Below, one piece after another: positions 15,727-23,876 of a DNA stretch of 64,000 nucleotides (its first letter is position 1; the number at the start of each line of letters is the position of its first letter). The DNA is from Alistipes sp. (GTDB lineage Bacteria > Bacteroidota > Bacteroidia > Bacteroidales > Rikenellaceae), in NCBI GenBank assembly GCA_022511345.1, contig JAFLRR010000008.1:1-64000 (forward strand), given 5' to 3'. A program made the translations under genes and the position numbers. The notes beneath the pieces were generated by a model. That model was not told where the DNA came from, did no database searches, and saw only the letters and a list, made by a program, of their open reading frames with translations.

Positions 15727-16959
15727 ATGAAAACTGTTTGTCTGTATTTTCAGGTTCATCAGCCGTGGCGACTGAAGAACTACCGATTTTTCAATATGGG
15801 CAAGGACCACAACTATCTGGATGATTTGACAAACCGTTCGATTATGCAGAAGATTGCGCGTCAGTGCTATCTGCCCATGAACAGCTTGCTGCTCAAGACT
15901 ATAAAGGAGCAGAAGGGTAAATTCCGCTGCTCGTTCTCGATAACGGGTACGGCCATAGAGCAGTTCCGCGCATATGCTCCCGAGGTGCTCGACTCGTTCC
16001 GCGAGCTGGCCGCAACGGGATGCGTGGAGTTCCTGGCCGAGACATACTCGCACTCGCTGGCCTCGCTGGCTTCGAAGGAGGACTTCACCGACCAGGTGAA
16101 GCGTCACACGGCTCTCATGAAGGCCGAGTTCGGAGTGAAGCCCGTGGCTTTCAGAAACACGGAGCTGATATACTCGGACGAAATAGGCGCAATGGTGGCT
16201 GAACTGGGATTCAAGGTGATGCTGGCAGAAGGCGCGCGCCACGTGCTGGGATGGAAGTCGCCGAACTTCGTGTATGCAAATGCTATAGACCAGAAGCTGC
16301 GCCTGCTGCTGCGCAACTACAAACTCTCGGACGACATAGCTTTCCGTTTCTCGGACCGCGGCTGGGACCAGTATCCGCTCACGGCAGAGAAGTATGTATC
16401 GTGGCTCACCTCGGAGGAGAATCCCGGCGAGGTGGTGAACCTGTTTATGGACTACGAGACATTCGGCGAGCACCAGCATGCTGACACCGGAATATTCGAG
16501 TTCATGAAGGCGCTGCCCGCAGCGGCGCTCAAGTCGAAGCAGATAGAGTTCTGCACCGTCAGCGAAACGGCCAAGAAGTATCAGCCCGTGTCGGTGCTCC
16601 ACTGTCCGCATGTGATGTCGTGGGCCGACGAGGAGCGCGACGTGACCGCATGGCTGGGCAATGAGCTGCAGAACGAGGCTTTTGCCAAGCTCTATGACCA
16701 GAAGGAGAAAATCGAGAAGCTCAAGAGCAAGGATTTCGACTATGTGTGGAACTTCCTGCAGACGTCGGACCACTTCTACTATATGGCTACAAAGTGGCTC
16801 TCGGACGGCGACGTGCACTCGTACTTCAACCCCTACGGTTCGTCGTATGAGGCATTCATAAACTACATGAACGTGCTGTCGGACTTCATAATCGAGGTGG
16901 ACAAGGCGCTGGAGGCCAAGACGGCAAAGAGTGCCAAGACGGCCAAGAAGAAGGCTTAG
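15727..16959 (+). CDS. GH57 alpha-amylase/glucanotransferase-like enzyme
   Basis: This 410-residue protein has the GH57 signatures: VHQPWRL near the N terminus, FRNTE (142-146, Glu146 the likely nucleophile) and MDYETFGEH (241-249, Asp242 the likely acid/base). GH57 enzymes hydrolyse or transfer alpha-1,4- or alpha-1,6-glucan chains in the cytoplasm; branching activity is also known, so the exact reaction is open. Its last residues are a short Lys/Ala/Thr tail (EAKTAKSAKTAKKKA) like the longer tail on the debranching enzyme two genes upstream. It is the last gene of the glycogen operon, before a strong terminator. Confidence 0.9.
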   Translation: MKTVCLYFQVHQPWRLKNYRFFNMGKDHNYLDDLTNRSIMQKIARQCYLPMNSLLLKTIKEQKGKFRCSFSITGTAIEQFRAYAPEVLDSFRELAATGCVEFLAETYSHSLASLASKEDFTDQVKRHTALMKAEFGVKPVAFRNTELIYSDEIGAMVAELGFKVMLAEGARHVLGWKSPNFVYANAIDQKLRLLLRNYKLSDDIAFRFSDRGWDQYPLTAEKYVSWLTSEENPGEVVNLFMDYETFGEHQHADTGIFEFMKALPAAALKSKQIEFCTVSETAKKYQPVSVLHCPHVMSWADEERDVTAWLGNELQNEAFAKLYDQKEKIEKLKSKDFDYVWNFLQTSDHFYYMATKWLSDGDVHSYFNPYGSSYEAFINYMNVLSDFIIEVDKALEAKTAKSAKTAKKKA

Positions 16960-16984
16960 CGCAGAGTCGGAAGACAGAGCGTGA

Positions 16985-17028
16985 AAAGAGATGCGGAGGG
17001 CTGAAAGGCCACTCCGCATCTCTTTTTA
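16985..17028. terminator. Bidirectional terminator between the glycogen operon and queH
   Basis: A 12-bp stem (16987-16998 with 17012-17023) has a 13-base loop, a T run on the right and an A run on the left. It sits between converging genes. Confidence 0.8.
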
Positions 17029-17625
17029 TTTGTCGGACGGGGTGTCGCGCCGGCTGCCGAGAGAGAACTCACAGCCGCAGTAGAGCTGGTTGTAGAAGTT
17101 CATCTGGCGGATGAGCTCGCTGCGCCGCTCCTGAAGACCGCCGCGGCGCCAGTTGTAGTCCCAGAACATGGTGCCGGGGTAGAGTGCGGCGGCCGTGCGG
17201 CCCTCCTCGGCAATCTGGGCCTGGTTCTTCCAGCGGGAGGAGGAGAGGGTGGTGGCGAAGAGAGTGATGCCGCGACCGGCGGCGAGCTCGGCGGCGCGAA
17301 TCAGGCGCATACGGAAGCAGACCGAGCAGCGGGCGCCGCGCTCGGGCTCCTGCTCAAGACCGGCAACGCCCGCGCGCCAGGAGTCGTGGTCGTAGTCGCC
17401 GTCGATGATCTCGAGTCCGAGGCTGCGGGCGTAGCGCGAGCACTCGTCGCGGCGCTTGAGATACTCGTCGCGGGGGTAGATGTTGGGATTGTAATAGAAT
17501 ATGAGCGGCTCGATGCCGTTGTCGGCAAGGGCTTCGATGATGGCAGACGAGCAGGGCGCGCAGCAGGTGTGAAGAACGATGCGGCGGCTGCCGTCGGGAG
17601 TCTCGAGATGCAGGCGGGGCTTCAT
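17026..17625 (-). CDS. queH: Epoxyqueuosine reductase QueH
   Basis: The 199-residue protein has the QueH (DUF208) cysteine pattern: HTCCAPCSS near residue 19, CSVCFRMR near 99 and CGCEFS near the C terminus, which bind the 4Fe-4S cluster and metal. It carries out the last step of queuosine synthesis in tRNA, reducing epoxyqueuosine, as a cobalamin-independent alternative to QueG. Its ATG overlaps the stop of the upstream exchanger gene (ATGA at 17622-17625). Another queuosine gene, queE, lies at 43894. Confidence 0.93.
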   Translation of the reverse strand: MKPRLHLETPDGSRRIVLHTCCAPCSSAIIEALADNGIEPLIFYYNPNIYPRDEYLKRRDECSRYARSLGLEIIDGDYDHDSWRAGVAGLEQEPERGARCSVCFRMRLIRAAELAAGRGITLFATTLSSSRWKNQAQIAEEGRTAAALYPGTMFWDYNWRRGGLQERRSELIRQMNFYNQLYCGCEFSLGSRRDTPSDK

Positions 17626-18551
17626 ATGGCGTTGATGTTGCGGAGGATGTAAATGACGTAGATGGCGACGAAGATGATTCCCTCGATGCGGTCGACACGG
17701 CGCTTGAGGAAGGTGTAGGCCGAGATGAATATGAGAATCATGCCCGAAGTCATGATGCCGAGGTCGAAGAGGGTGATGTCGTGGAGCGACAGAGGCCGCG
17801 CGGCGGCGCTGATGCCCAGCACGACGAGTATGTTGACAGTGTTCGAGCCGATGATGTTGCCCAGAGCCATGTCGCCCTTGCCGCGGCAGAGGGCCACAAC
17901 AGACGAGACAAGCTCGGGCATGGAGGTGCCGGCCGCCACGAGAGTGACGGAGATGGCTGCCTCGGACATGCCCCAGTGGCGGGCGAGAGTAGTGGCGCTG
18001 TCGAGGAATGTGTCGCCGCCGCAGATGAGCGAGGCGATGCCCGTTGCGATCATGATGACGGCCAGAAGCAGCGGCATGCGGGGCGAGTCGGAGTCGGAGC
18101 GGGTGCGCTCGCGGGAGGTGCGGACGGTGTAGATTATAAGCGCCGTGTAGAGCACTATCATGGCGATGCCCGCACCCCGCGGGATGTAGCCTATGGCTTT
18201 GAAGAGCAGCAGAAGGGCTGCGGCGGCCACTCCGGCGGGGATGTCGCGCCGCATGTTGGAGCCGGTGAGCGCTACGGGGGCGATGACGGCGCAGATGCCC
18301 AGGGCGGCGAAGACGTTGAAGATGTTCGAGCCGACAACATTGCCGACAGCCGCACCGGCGGAGCCCTTGACGGCCGAAATGAGGCTGACGGCAAGCTCGG
18401 GAGTGGAGGTGCCGATGGCCATGACGGTCAGTCCGACGATGAACTCGGAGAGGCCGAGGCGGCGGGCAAGGGCCGACGAGCCCTTGACCAGAACGTCGGC
18501 GCCGCCGACGATGAGGAGGATTCCGATGATGAACTGTATCCAGGTTTCCAT
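17622..18551 (-). CDS. Calcium/sodium antiporter (YrbG-type)
   Basis: This 309-residue inner-membrane protein has two inverted repeats of five membrane segments with the paired exchanger motifs: GTSTPELAVS with GNVVGSNIFN in the first half and GTSMPELVSS with GNIIGSNTVN in the second. These carry the acidic and asparagine residues that bind cations. It belongs to the CaCA superfamily and most likely exports Ca2+ in exchange for Na+. It overlaps queH by 4 bases and follows the EamA gene by 86 bases. Confidence 0.9.
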   Translation of the reverse strand: METWIQFIIGILLIVGGADVLVKGSSALARRLGLSEFIVGLTVMAIGTSTPELAVSLISAVKGSAGAAVGNVVGSNIFNVFAALGICAVIAPVALTGSNMRRDIPAGVAAAALLLLFKAIGYIPRGAGIAMIVLYTALIIYTVRTSRERTRSDSDSPRMPLLLAVIMIATGIASLICGGDTFLDSATTLARHWGMSEAAISVTLVAAGTSMPELVSSVVALCRGKGDMALGNIIGSNTVNILVVLGISAAARPLSLHDITLFDLGIMTSGMILIFISAYTFLKRRVDRIEGIIFVAIYVIYILRNINAI

Positions 18552-18637
18552 GGTGCGGAGATTGCGGTTTGTCGCGGCTGAGGCCGGAAGAACGATTGTT
18601 TCAGATAATGGGTGCGGAAATCATAATGCGTGCCAAC

Positions 18638-19525
18638 TCATAGCCGTTGCGGCCGCTCGACCATGTAGATGCCGGCAAGAATCATCAGCGCGCCCGCAAT
18701 GGCCAGAGGCGTGATGCGCTCGCCGAGGATGGCGGCAGAGGTGACGGTGGCAACGACGGGGTTGACGTAGAGGTAGTTGGTGGTGCGGGTCGAACCCAGG
18801 TGCTTGACTATGAGGCTCCAGGCCGCATAGCAGAGCAGCGAGGCGACGATGCCCAGATAGAGCAGGTTGAGGATGACGTCGGGGCGCGCCAGCAGGCCCA
18901 AATCGATATCGGGCCTGCGGAAGGCCAGCAGCGGAAGCAGCGTGAGAAGACCGTAGAAGAAGGTCTTGCGGGTAATCATGGTGACCGAATAGCGGGCGTC
19001 GAGACGCTGGAGAATGAGCGTGTAGAGCGCCCACAGGATGGCGGCGGCAAGGGCGAGAAGGTCGCCGGCAGGGTTGAGCCTGAGGACCTTGCAGCCGTTG
19101 AAGACAACCAGACCGACGCCCAGAAGCGAGAGCAGAGTGCCGGCGGCCATCAGAGGCGTGAGACGCTCGCCGCGACGCAGCAGAAACATCATGAGCATGG
19201 TCAGCACGGGAGTGGTGCAGACGATGAAGGCTACGTTGGAGGCCTGCGAGTAGAGCAGAGCCTCATTCTCGGCGATGAAGTAGAGCGAGCCGCCCGTGAT
19301 GCCGAGCGCCGCGAAGAGAAGCTCGTCGGTGACCGAGCGGCTGAAGAGATGCCGACCGCCGCGGTCGGGGAAGAACCAGATGCCGGCGTAGGCCAGCAGA
19401 AAACGTATGGCGAAGATGCCCGAAGGGGTGAGACCGGCCGCAAGCAGAACCTTGGTCGAGACGAAGGTGGTGCCCCAAATCGAGACTGTGACAAGTGCCG
19501 CGATATGCCATACGGCCGACTTCAT
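18638..19525 (-). CDS. EamA/DMT family transporter
   Basis: The 295-residue protein has ten predicted membrane helices in two EamA repeats, with the usual N-terminal WGTTFVSTKVLL and a C-terminal LNPVVA-like YVNPVVATV motif. DMT proteins export or import small metabolites such as amino acids or sugars; the substrate cannot be read here. Its start overlaps the trmB stop (ATGA at 19522-19525), so it is in the ricT-gldH-trmB unit. Confidence 0.87.
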   Translation of the reverse strand: MKSAVWHIAALVTVSIWGTTFVSTKVLLAAGLTPSGIFAIRFLLAYAGIWFFPDRGGRHLFSRSVTDELLFAALGITGGSLYFIAENEALLYSQASNVAFIVCTTPVLTMLMMFLLRRGERLTPLMAAGTLLSLLGVGLVVFNGCKVLRLNPAGDLLALAAAILWALYTLILQRLDARYSVTMITRKTFFYGLLTLLPLLAFRRPDIDLGLLARPDVILNLLYLGIVASLLCYAAWSLIVKHLGSTRTTNYLYVNPVVATVTSAAILGERITPLAIAGALMILAGIYMVERPQRL

Positions 19526-20271
19526 CTGTTGCTGCGCTCGAGTTCGTTGTCCTTATCGTCGATGTCGTCGCCCTCCCAGTCGAAGTGGGGGAACTCGCGG
19601 CGGCTGCCGAGGCTGAAACGGGTGTAGGTTATGGGCAGGCCGCGCTCGAGGAACATGCTCTCGTAGGCCGTCTTGACCGAGAGAATCTCATCGGCGAAGC
19701 CCGAGCCGTAGATGTCCTCCTCGGCGATGCGGCACTCGAGGCCGAAGCGGTCGATGACGGCCGAGGTGTAGCGGAACAGGTGCTTGGAGTCGGTCTTGAG
19801 GTTGATGGCGCCGCCGGGTTTGAGCAGACGCGCGTAGCGCTCGAGGAACATGGGGCCCGTGAGGCGCTTCTTGGCGCGGCGCGTCTTGAGCTGAGGGTCG
19901 GGGAAGGTTATCCACAGCTCGTCGACCTCGCCCTCGGCGAAGAACGAGCCGATGAACTCGATGCGCGTGCGCAGAAAGCCTGCATTGCGGATGTTGCGCT
20001 CGACGGCCGTCTTGGCTCCGCGCCACATGCGGGCGCCCTTGATGTCGATGCCGATGAAGTTGCGGCCGGGCTCCCGCTCGGCGAGAGCTATGGTGTACTC
20101 GCCCTTGCCGCAGCCGAGCTCGAGCACGATGGGGGCGTCGTTATGGAAGAAATCTTCGCGCCAGCGCCCCTTGAGCGGATGGTCGCGGTTGAAGATGTCG
20201 CTGAAGTCGGGCTGAACGAGGCAGCTGAAAGTGAGATTTTCGGCGAACTTGCGTAGTTTGTCTTTTCCCAT
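19522..20271 (-). CDS. trmB: tRNA (guanine-N7-)-methyltransferase
   Basis: This 249-residue SAM-dependent methyltransferase modifies G46 of tRNA. The SAM site ELGCGKGEYTIALA (about 52-65) and the TrmB motif ITFPDPQLKTRRAKKRL (about 124-140) are intact. The start is ATG 20269-20271 (MGKDKLRKFAENLTFSC, typical of Bacteroidota TrmB); the frame continues upstream only as a shadow across gldH and ricT. The C terminus is acidic. It is third in the ricT operon, 11 bases after gldH. Confidence 0.93.
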   Translation of the reverse strand: MGKDKLRKFAENLTFSCLVQPDFSDIFNRDHPLKGRWREDFFHNDAPIVLELGCGKGEYTIALAEREPGRNFIGIDIKGARMWRGAKTAVERNIRNAGFLRTRIEFIGSFFAEGEVDELWITFPDPQLKTRRAKKRLTGPMFLERYARLLKPGGAINLKTDSKHLFRYTSAVIDRFGLECRIAEEDIYGSGFADEILSVKTAYESMFLERGLPITYTRFSLGSRREFPHFDWEGDDIDDKDNELERSNR

Positions 20272-20282
20272 GGTCGAGAGAT

Positions 20283-20732
20283 TTAGTCCGCCGCAACTAT
20301 TTCGATGCCGGCGGCAGCGATGCCTGCAGCTTCGGTTGCGGGTGTGAGGGTTATGCGGTATTGGCCGCAGATATGCAGACGGGCTCGGGTGCGCCAGACG
20401 ATGTCGGCGTCGCGAAGCGGCGAGAGGCTGCGGCCACCGCGCGGAAGCCAGGCTTCGATGTGCTCGGTGCAGAAGAGCGAATCGGCCGACTCGGTGCGGA
20501 TGTCGAGACCGAGGCGTGACGGCGCGCGGCGCGGGTCGTAGCGCAGGAGCAGATGAAGGTCGACCAGACTCACGGTGTCGCTGTTTGAAAAAGTGAGGCT
20601 GACGGGATGGGTCCAGGACGCATCGCGGATGTCGGTCATGAGGGTGCGGTGCTGCAGGTCGCAGCCGCAGATAAATGCCGCACAGGCGGCCAGAAGTGTA
20701 GCGGCCAGAAGCCGCACGACGGGCCGTTTCAT
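20283..20732 (-). CDS. gldH: GldH-family gliding-motility-type lipoprotein
   Basis: This 149-residue protein has a lipoprotein signal peptide with lipobox FICGC (cysteine about 24) and a short beta-rich domain. Position and length fit GldH, a lipoprotein that in gliding Flavobacteria supports motility and type IX secretion and that in Bacteroidales usually sits directly after ricT. The sequence is diverged (WTHPVSLTF, LRYDPRRAPSRLGLDI), so the assignment leans on context. The gap to ricT is 6 bases. A role in motility here is not implied. Confidence 0.7.
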   Translation of the reverse strand: MKRPVVRLLAATLLAACAAFICGCDLQHRTLMTDIRDASWTHPVSLTFSNSDTVSLVDLHLLLRYDPRRAPSRLGLDIRTESADSLFCTEHIEAWLPRGGRSLSPLRDADIVWRTRARLHICGQYRITLTPATEAAGIAAAGIEIVAAD

Positions 20733-20738
20733 GGTGCG

Positions 20739-22010
20739 CTACCTGTTTTTGTCGCCCTCGCCGTGCGGACGTCCGTGATGGCGGCGGTCGCCGCGGTGGC
20801 CTCCGTTGCGGGGACGCTCGCCCTGGGCCTGTCTGTCGGCCGGCTTGTCGCTGCGCATCTGGCGCTCGCCGCGGGATTTGTCGCCGCGGGCCTTGCGGCG
20901 GCGCTTGCCTCCGCGGTTGTCGAAGCGGGTGATGCTGTCCTCGTCGGAGCCAGAGCGGTAGGTGGGTTCCTCGGCGGCGGGTGCGGAGGTGTCGGCCCCG
21001 AGAAGCGAGTCGACCTTGATGCCGGCACGGTTGGCGGCAAGAATCTCCTTGACGCGGGAGACGGGTATGGTGGTGATGTTGGCAAGGGTATCCTTGCTGC
21101 TGCTGAACTGCATGGTGCCGGCCAGAATGTCGTTCTTGACGTGGTGCCACTCGCCGTCGACCGAAAGCAGAGGCTCGCGAAGGCGCGGGAACTCGCGGCG
21201 GGCGTCGGCATAGGTGTCGTATTCGTAGACCATGCAGCACTTGAGCTTGGAGCACTGTCCGGCCAGCTTCTGGGGGTTGAGCGAAAGCTCCTGAACGCGG
21301 GCGGCGTTGGTCGTGACGCTCGAGAAGCCCGGAATCCACGAGGCGCAGCAGAGCTCGCGGCCGCAGGCGCCCAGACCGCCGATGCGGCCGGCCTCCTGGC
21401 GCGCGCCGATCTGCTTCATCTCGATGCGTATGCGGAACTGCTCGGCGAAGACCTTGATGAGCTCGCGGAAGTCGACGCGCTCGTCGGCGATGTAGTAGAA
21501 GATGGCTTTGATCTTGTCGCCCTGGTACTCGACATCGCCGATTTTCATGTTCAGACCCATCTCGGCAGCTATGCGGCGCGAGCGAATCATGGTGTCGTGC
21601 TCGAGGGCTATGGCCTCCTGCCAGCGCTCGATGTCGTAGGGGCGGGCAAGGCGGTAGACCTTCTTGTACTCGCCGTTGAAGGGCGTGAAGCCCAGACGGC
21701 GTATCTGCTTGGCGACCATGTCGCCCGTGAGCGAGACGACTCCTATGTCGTGGCCCGGAGAGGCCTCGACGGCAACGATGTCGCCGGGCTTGAGAGGCAG
21801 GGCGTTGACGTTCTGGTAGAACGAACGGCGGGTATTCTTGAAGCGAACCTCGACCAGGTCGGTGGGTATGTTGTCGGGGTAGCCGTCGAGCCACTGGGTC
21901 TCGTGAAGCTTCATGCAGCCGCCGCAGGGACGGGCCGAGCATTCGAAGCCGTCGTCGCGGAATGAACAGCCGCGGCCGATTTCGGGTATATATTTCAGGT
22001 CAGAATCCAT
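20739..22010 (-). CDS. ricT: RicT (PSP1 domain) iron-sulfur regulatory protein
   Basis: This 423-residue protein has the PSP1/RicT core (about 50-300) with conserved cysteines: ARPCGGCMKLHETQWLDG (27-44), LGACGRELCCASW and CSKLKCCMVYEYD. RicT is part of the RicAFT complex that in Firmicutes carries Fe-S clusters and tunes RNase Y; its role in Bacteroidota is not well known. Residues from about 365 form a long Arg/Gly/Asp/His-rich disordered tail. It is first in the ricT-gldH-trmB-eamA unit, with a near-consensus TATCTTTA box at 22034-22041. Confidence 0.85.
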   Translation of the reverse strand: MDSDLKYIPEIGRGCSFRDDGFECSARPCGGCMKLHETQWLDGYPDNIPTDLVEVRFKNTRRSFYQNVNALPLKPGDIVAVEASPGHDIGVVSLTGDMVAKQIRRLGFTPFNGEYKKVYRLARPYDIERWQEAIALEHDTMIRSRRIAAEMGLNMKIGDVEYQGDKIKAIFYYIADERVDFRELIKVFAEQFRIRIEMKQIGARQEAGRIGGLGACGRELCCASWIPGFSSVTTNAARVQELSLNPQKLAGQCSKLKCCMVYEYDTYADARREFPRLREPLLSVDGEWHHVKNDILAGTMQFSSSKDTLANITTIPVSRVKEILAANRAGIKVDSLLGADTSAPAAEEPTYRSGSDEDSITRFDNRGGKRRRKARGDKSRGERQMRSDKPADRQAQGERPRNGGHRGDRRHHGRPHGEGDKNR

Positions 22011-22053
22011 GACGTAGATGCATATAATTCGCGTAAAGATACGAAAAATTATT

Positions 22054-23418
22054 CTATTTGCCGCAAACGGATTCGCTGCAGGCGCTCAGATGGCGCAGAC
22101 GGCGGCGTATGCGCAGCATCATCAGCAGCGCAGCGGCCGTAAGACCGAACGTGAAACCGAGAATCAGACCCTCGGGGCCCATGCCCAGAACGAAGCCGAA
22201 AAGACAGCCTGCGGGAATGTTGAGGACCAAGTAGGCGAGAAAGGCGATGGGCATGATGATCTTGACGTCCTGTATGCCGCGCAAGGTGCCGACAGAGATG
22301 TTCTGAAGACCGTCCGAGAGCTGGAACAGCGCAACGAACAGCAGCAGACGCGAGGTGAGCTGGATGACCTCGGCATTGGCCGTGAACAGAAGCGGTATAT
22401 GATTGCGGAAGATGATGAAAATGAGTGCGGTGAAGAGGTTCCACAACAGCCCCAGGCGATAGGAGGCGCCGACGGTGAGCCTGAGCTCGCGGATGTTGCG
22501 CTCGCCGTAGCGGTGCGAGACGAGGATGGTGGTGGCAGCACCGACGGCCATGACTATCATGAAGGCGCAGTTGGCCACGGTGGTGGTTATCTGGTTGGCG
22601 CCGATGGCCGTCTGGCCGAAGAGTCCCATGAGCAGGCCCGTGCCGACGAAGGCGCCCGCCTCGAGAAACATCTGAGCGGCGATGGGTATGCCCGTGGTGA
22701 GCAGGCGTCGAACGGCGGCGCCGTGCAGCCGCAGGCCGAAGCCGCGAAGGTAGAGACGGTAGCGGCGGCGGGAGATGAAGATGGGAATGAGCAGCAGAGG
22801 AAGGGCGATGCGCGAGATGAGCGTGGCGATGCCGGCACCCTCGGCTCCGTACTCGGGAATGCCCCACATGCCGTAGATGAAGATGAAGTTGAGGCCTATG
22901 TTGAGCAGATTGCTCAGGACGGTGACAAACGTGACGAGAGTGGTGTTGCCGACGCCCTCGAGGAACTGCTTGAAGGCTCCGAACAACATGACGAAGGGCA
23001 TGCTGTAGCAGAGCATGCGGTAGTAGGGCAGCGACATGTCGACAACGTCGACGGGCTGGCCCAGATGGTAGATGCAGGGGATGAACAGAAGCTGCGCAAG
23101 AAGCAGTGCGATGCCCGTGAGGGTGTAGAAGACGATGCCGTTCTGAAGCAGCTGCGACGAGCGTTCGGTATCGCCCCGGGCGAAGAGCTCGCCGACGAGC
23201 GGCGTGAGTCCCATGGCGATGCCGATGCCGATGATGAAGGGTATGAAGGCGACGGCTCCGCCGAGCGACACGGCGGCAAGAGGCAGAGGGTCGGTGCCGC
23301 CGTAGCGGCCGACCATGGCGTTGTCGGCAAGCTGGACGGTGACCTGACCCAGCTGGGCCAGGGCTACGGGCAGCGCAAGGCGCAGGTTGGCAGCGTAGTA
23401 TGGGCGGTATCGGCTCAC
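22054..23418 (-). CDS. MATE family efflux transporter
   Basis: This 454-residue protein has about twelve membrane helices in two MatE repeats: LALPVALAQLGQVTVQLADNAMVGRYG at the N terminus (shortened form LADNAMVGRYG) and TGIPIAAQMFLEAGAF at the start of the second half. MATE proteins export drugs or metabolites using Na+ or H+ gradients. The start is GTG 23416-23418, overlapping the upstream gene's stop as GTGA; the longer frame up to 23775 is a shadow on the methyltransferase gene. It is last in the unit running from the LysM gene. Confidence 0.88.
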   Translation of the reverse strand: MSRYRPYYAANLRLALPVALAQLGQVTVQLADNAMVGRYGGTDPLPLAAVSLGGAVAFIPFIIGIGIAMGLTPLVGELFARGDTERSSQLLQNGIVFYTLTGIALLLAQLLFIPCIYHLGQPVDVVDMSLPYYRMLCYSMPFVMLFGAFKQFLEGVGNTTLVTFVTVLSNLLNIGLNFIFIYGMWGIPEYGAEGAGIATLISRIALPLLLIPIFISRRRYRLYLRGFGLRLHGAAVRRLLTTGIPIAAQMFLEAGAFVGTGLLMGLFGQTAIGANQITTTVANCAFMIVMAVGAATTILVSHRYGERNIRELRLTVGASYRLGLLWNLFTALIFIIFRNHIPLLFTANAEVIQLTSRLLLFVALFQLSDGLQNISVGTLRGIQDVKIIMPIAFLAYLVLNIPAGCLFGFVLGMGPEGLILGFTFGLTAAALLMMLRIRRRLRHLSACSESVCGK

Positions 23419-23876
23419 GGACGGTCGGTGTGTCGGGATTCGAGCTCGAGGAGCAGACGCTTGATGTGAAGCCCCGAGGCGTAGCCGGTGAGGGCTCCCG
23501 AGGCGCCTATGACGCGGTGGCAGGGGATGACTATGGGCAGCGGATTGCGGTTGTTGGCCATGCCTGCGGCACGGCAGGCGCGGGGACGGCCGACGGCGCA
23601 GGCTATATCGCTGTAGGAGCGGGTCTGGCCGTAGGGTATGGACTGTAGAGCCTGCCAGACGGAGAGCTGGAACGGCGTGCCGGAAGGCGCCAGCGGCAGC
23701 TGGAACGAGGTGCGGCGGCCGGCGAAGTACTCCTCTATCTGCCGGGCGGCAAGGTCGAGAAGCGGCGTGCGGCACGTGCCGCCGCAGTCGCCGAAGACAA
23801 TGCGCACAAGAGCGCCGCCGCTTTCGGTGAGCGTCAGAGGGCCCGCAGGCGAGCCGACGGTCAGGCTGCAGGTCAT
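23415..23876 (-). CDS. ogt: Methylated-DNA-[protein]-cysteine S-methyltransferase
   Basis: The 153-residue protein has the O6-alkylguanine transferase core: FQLSVWQALQSIPYG, then IVIPCHRVI (active-site Cys in PCHR) and TGYASGLHIKRLLLELE. It removes alkyl groups from O6 of guanine onto its own cysteine, a one-use repair reaction. There is no Ada domain. It overlaps the peptidase gene upstream by 4 bases (ATGA at 23873-23876) and the MATE gene downstream by 4 (GTGA). Confidence 0.92.
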   Translation of the reverse strand: MTCSLTVGSPAGPLTLTESGGALVRIVFGDCGGTCRTPLLDLAARQIEEYFAGRRTSFQLPLAPSGTPFQLSVWQALQSIPYGQTRSYSDIACAVGRPRACRAAGMANNRNPLPIVIPCHRVIGASGALTGYASGLHIKRLLLELESRHTDRP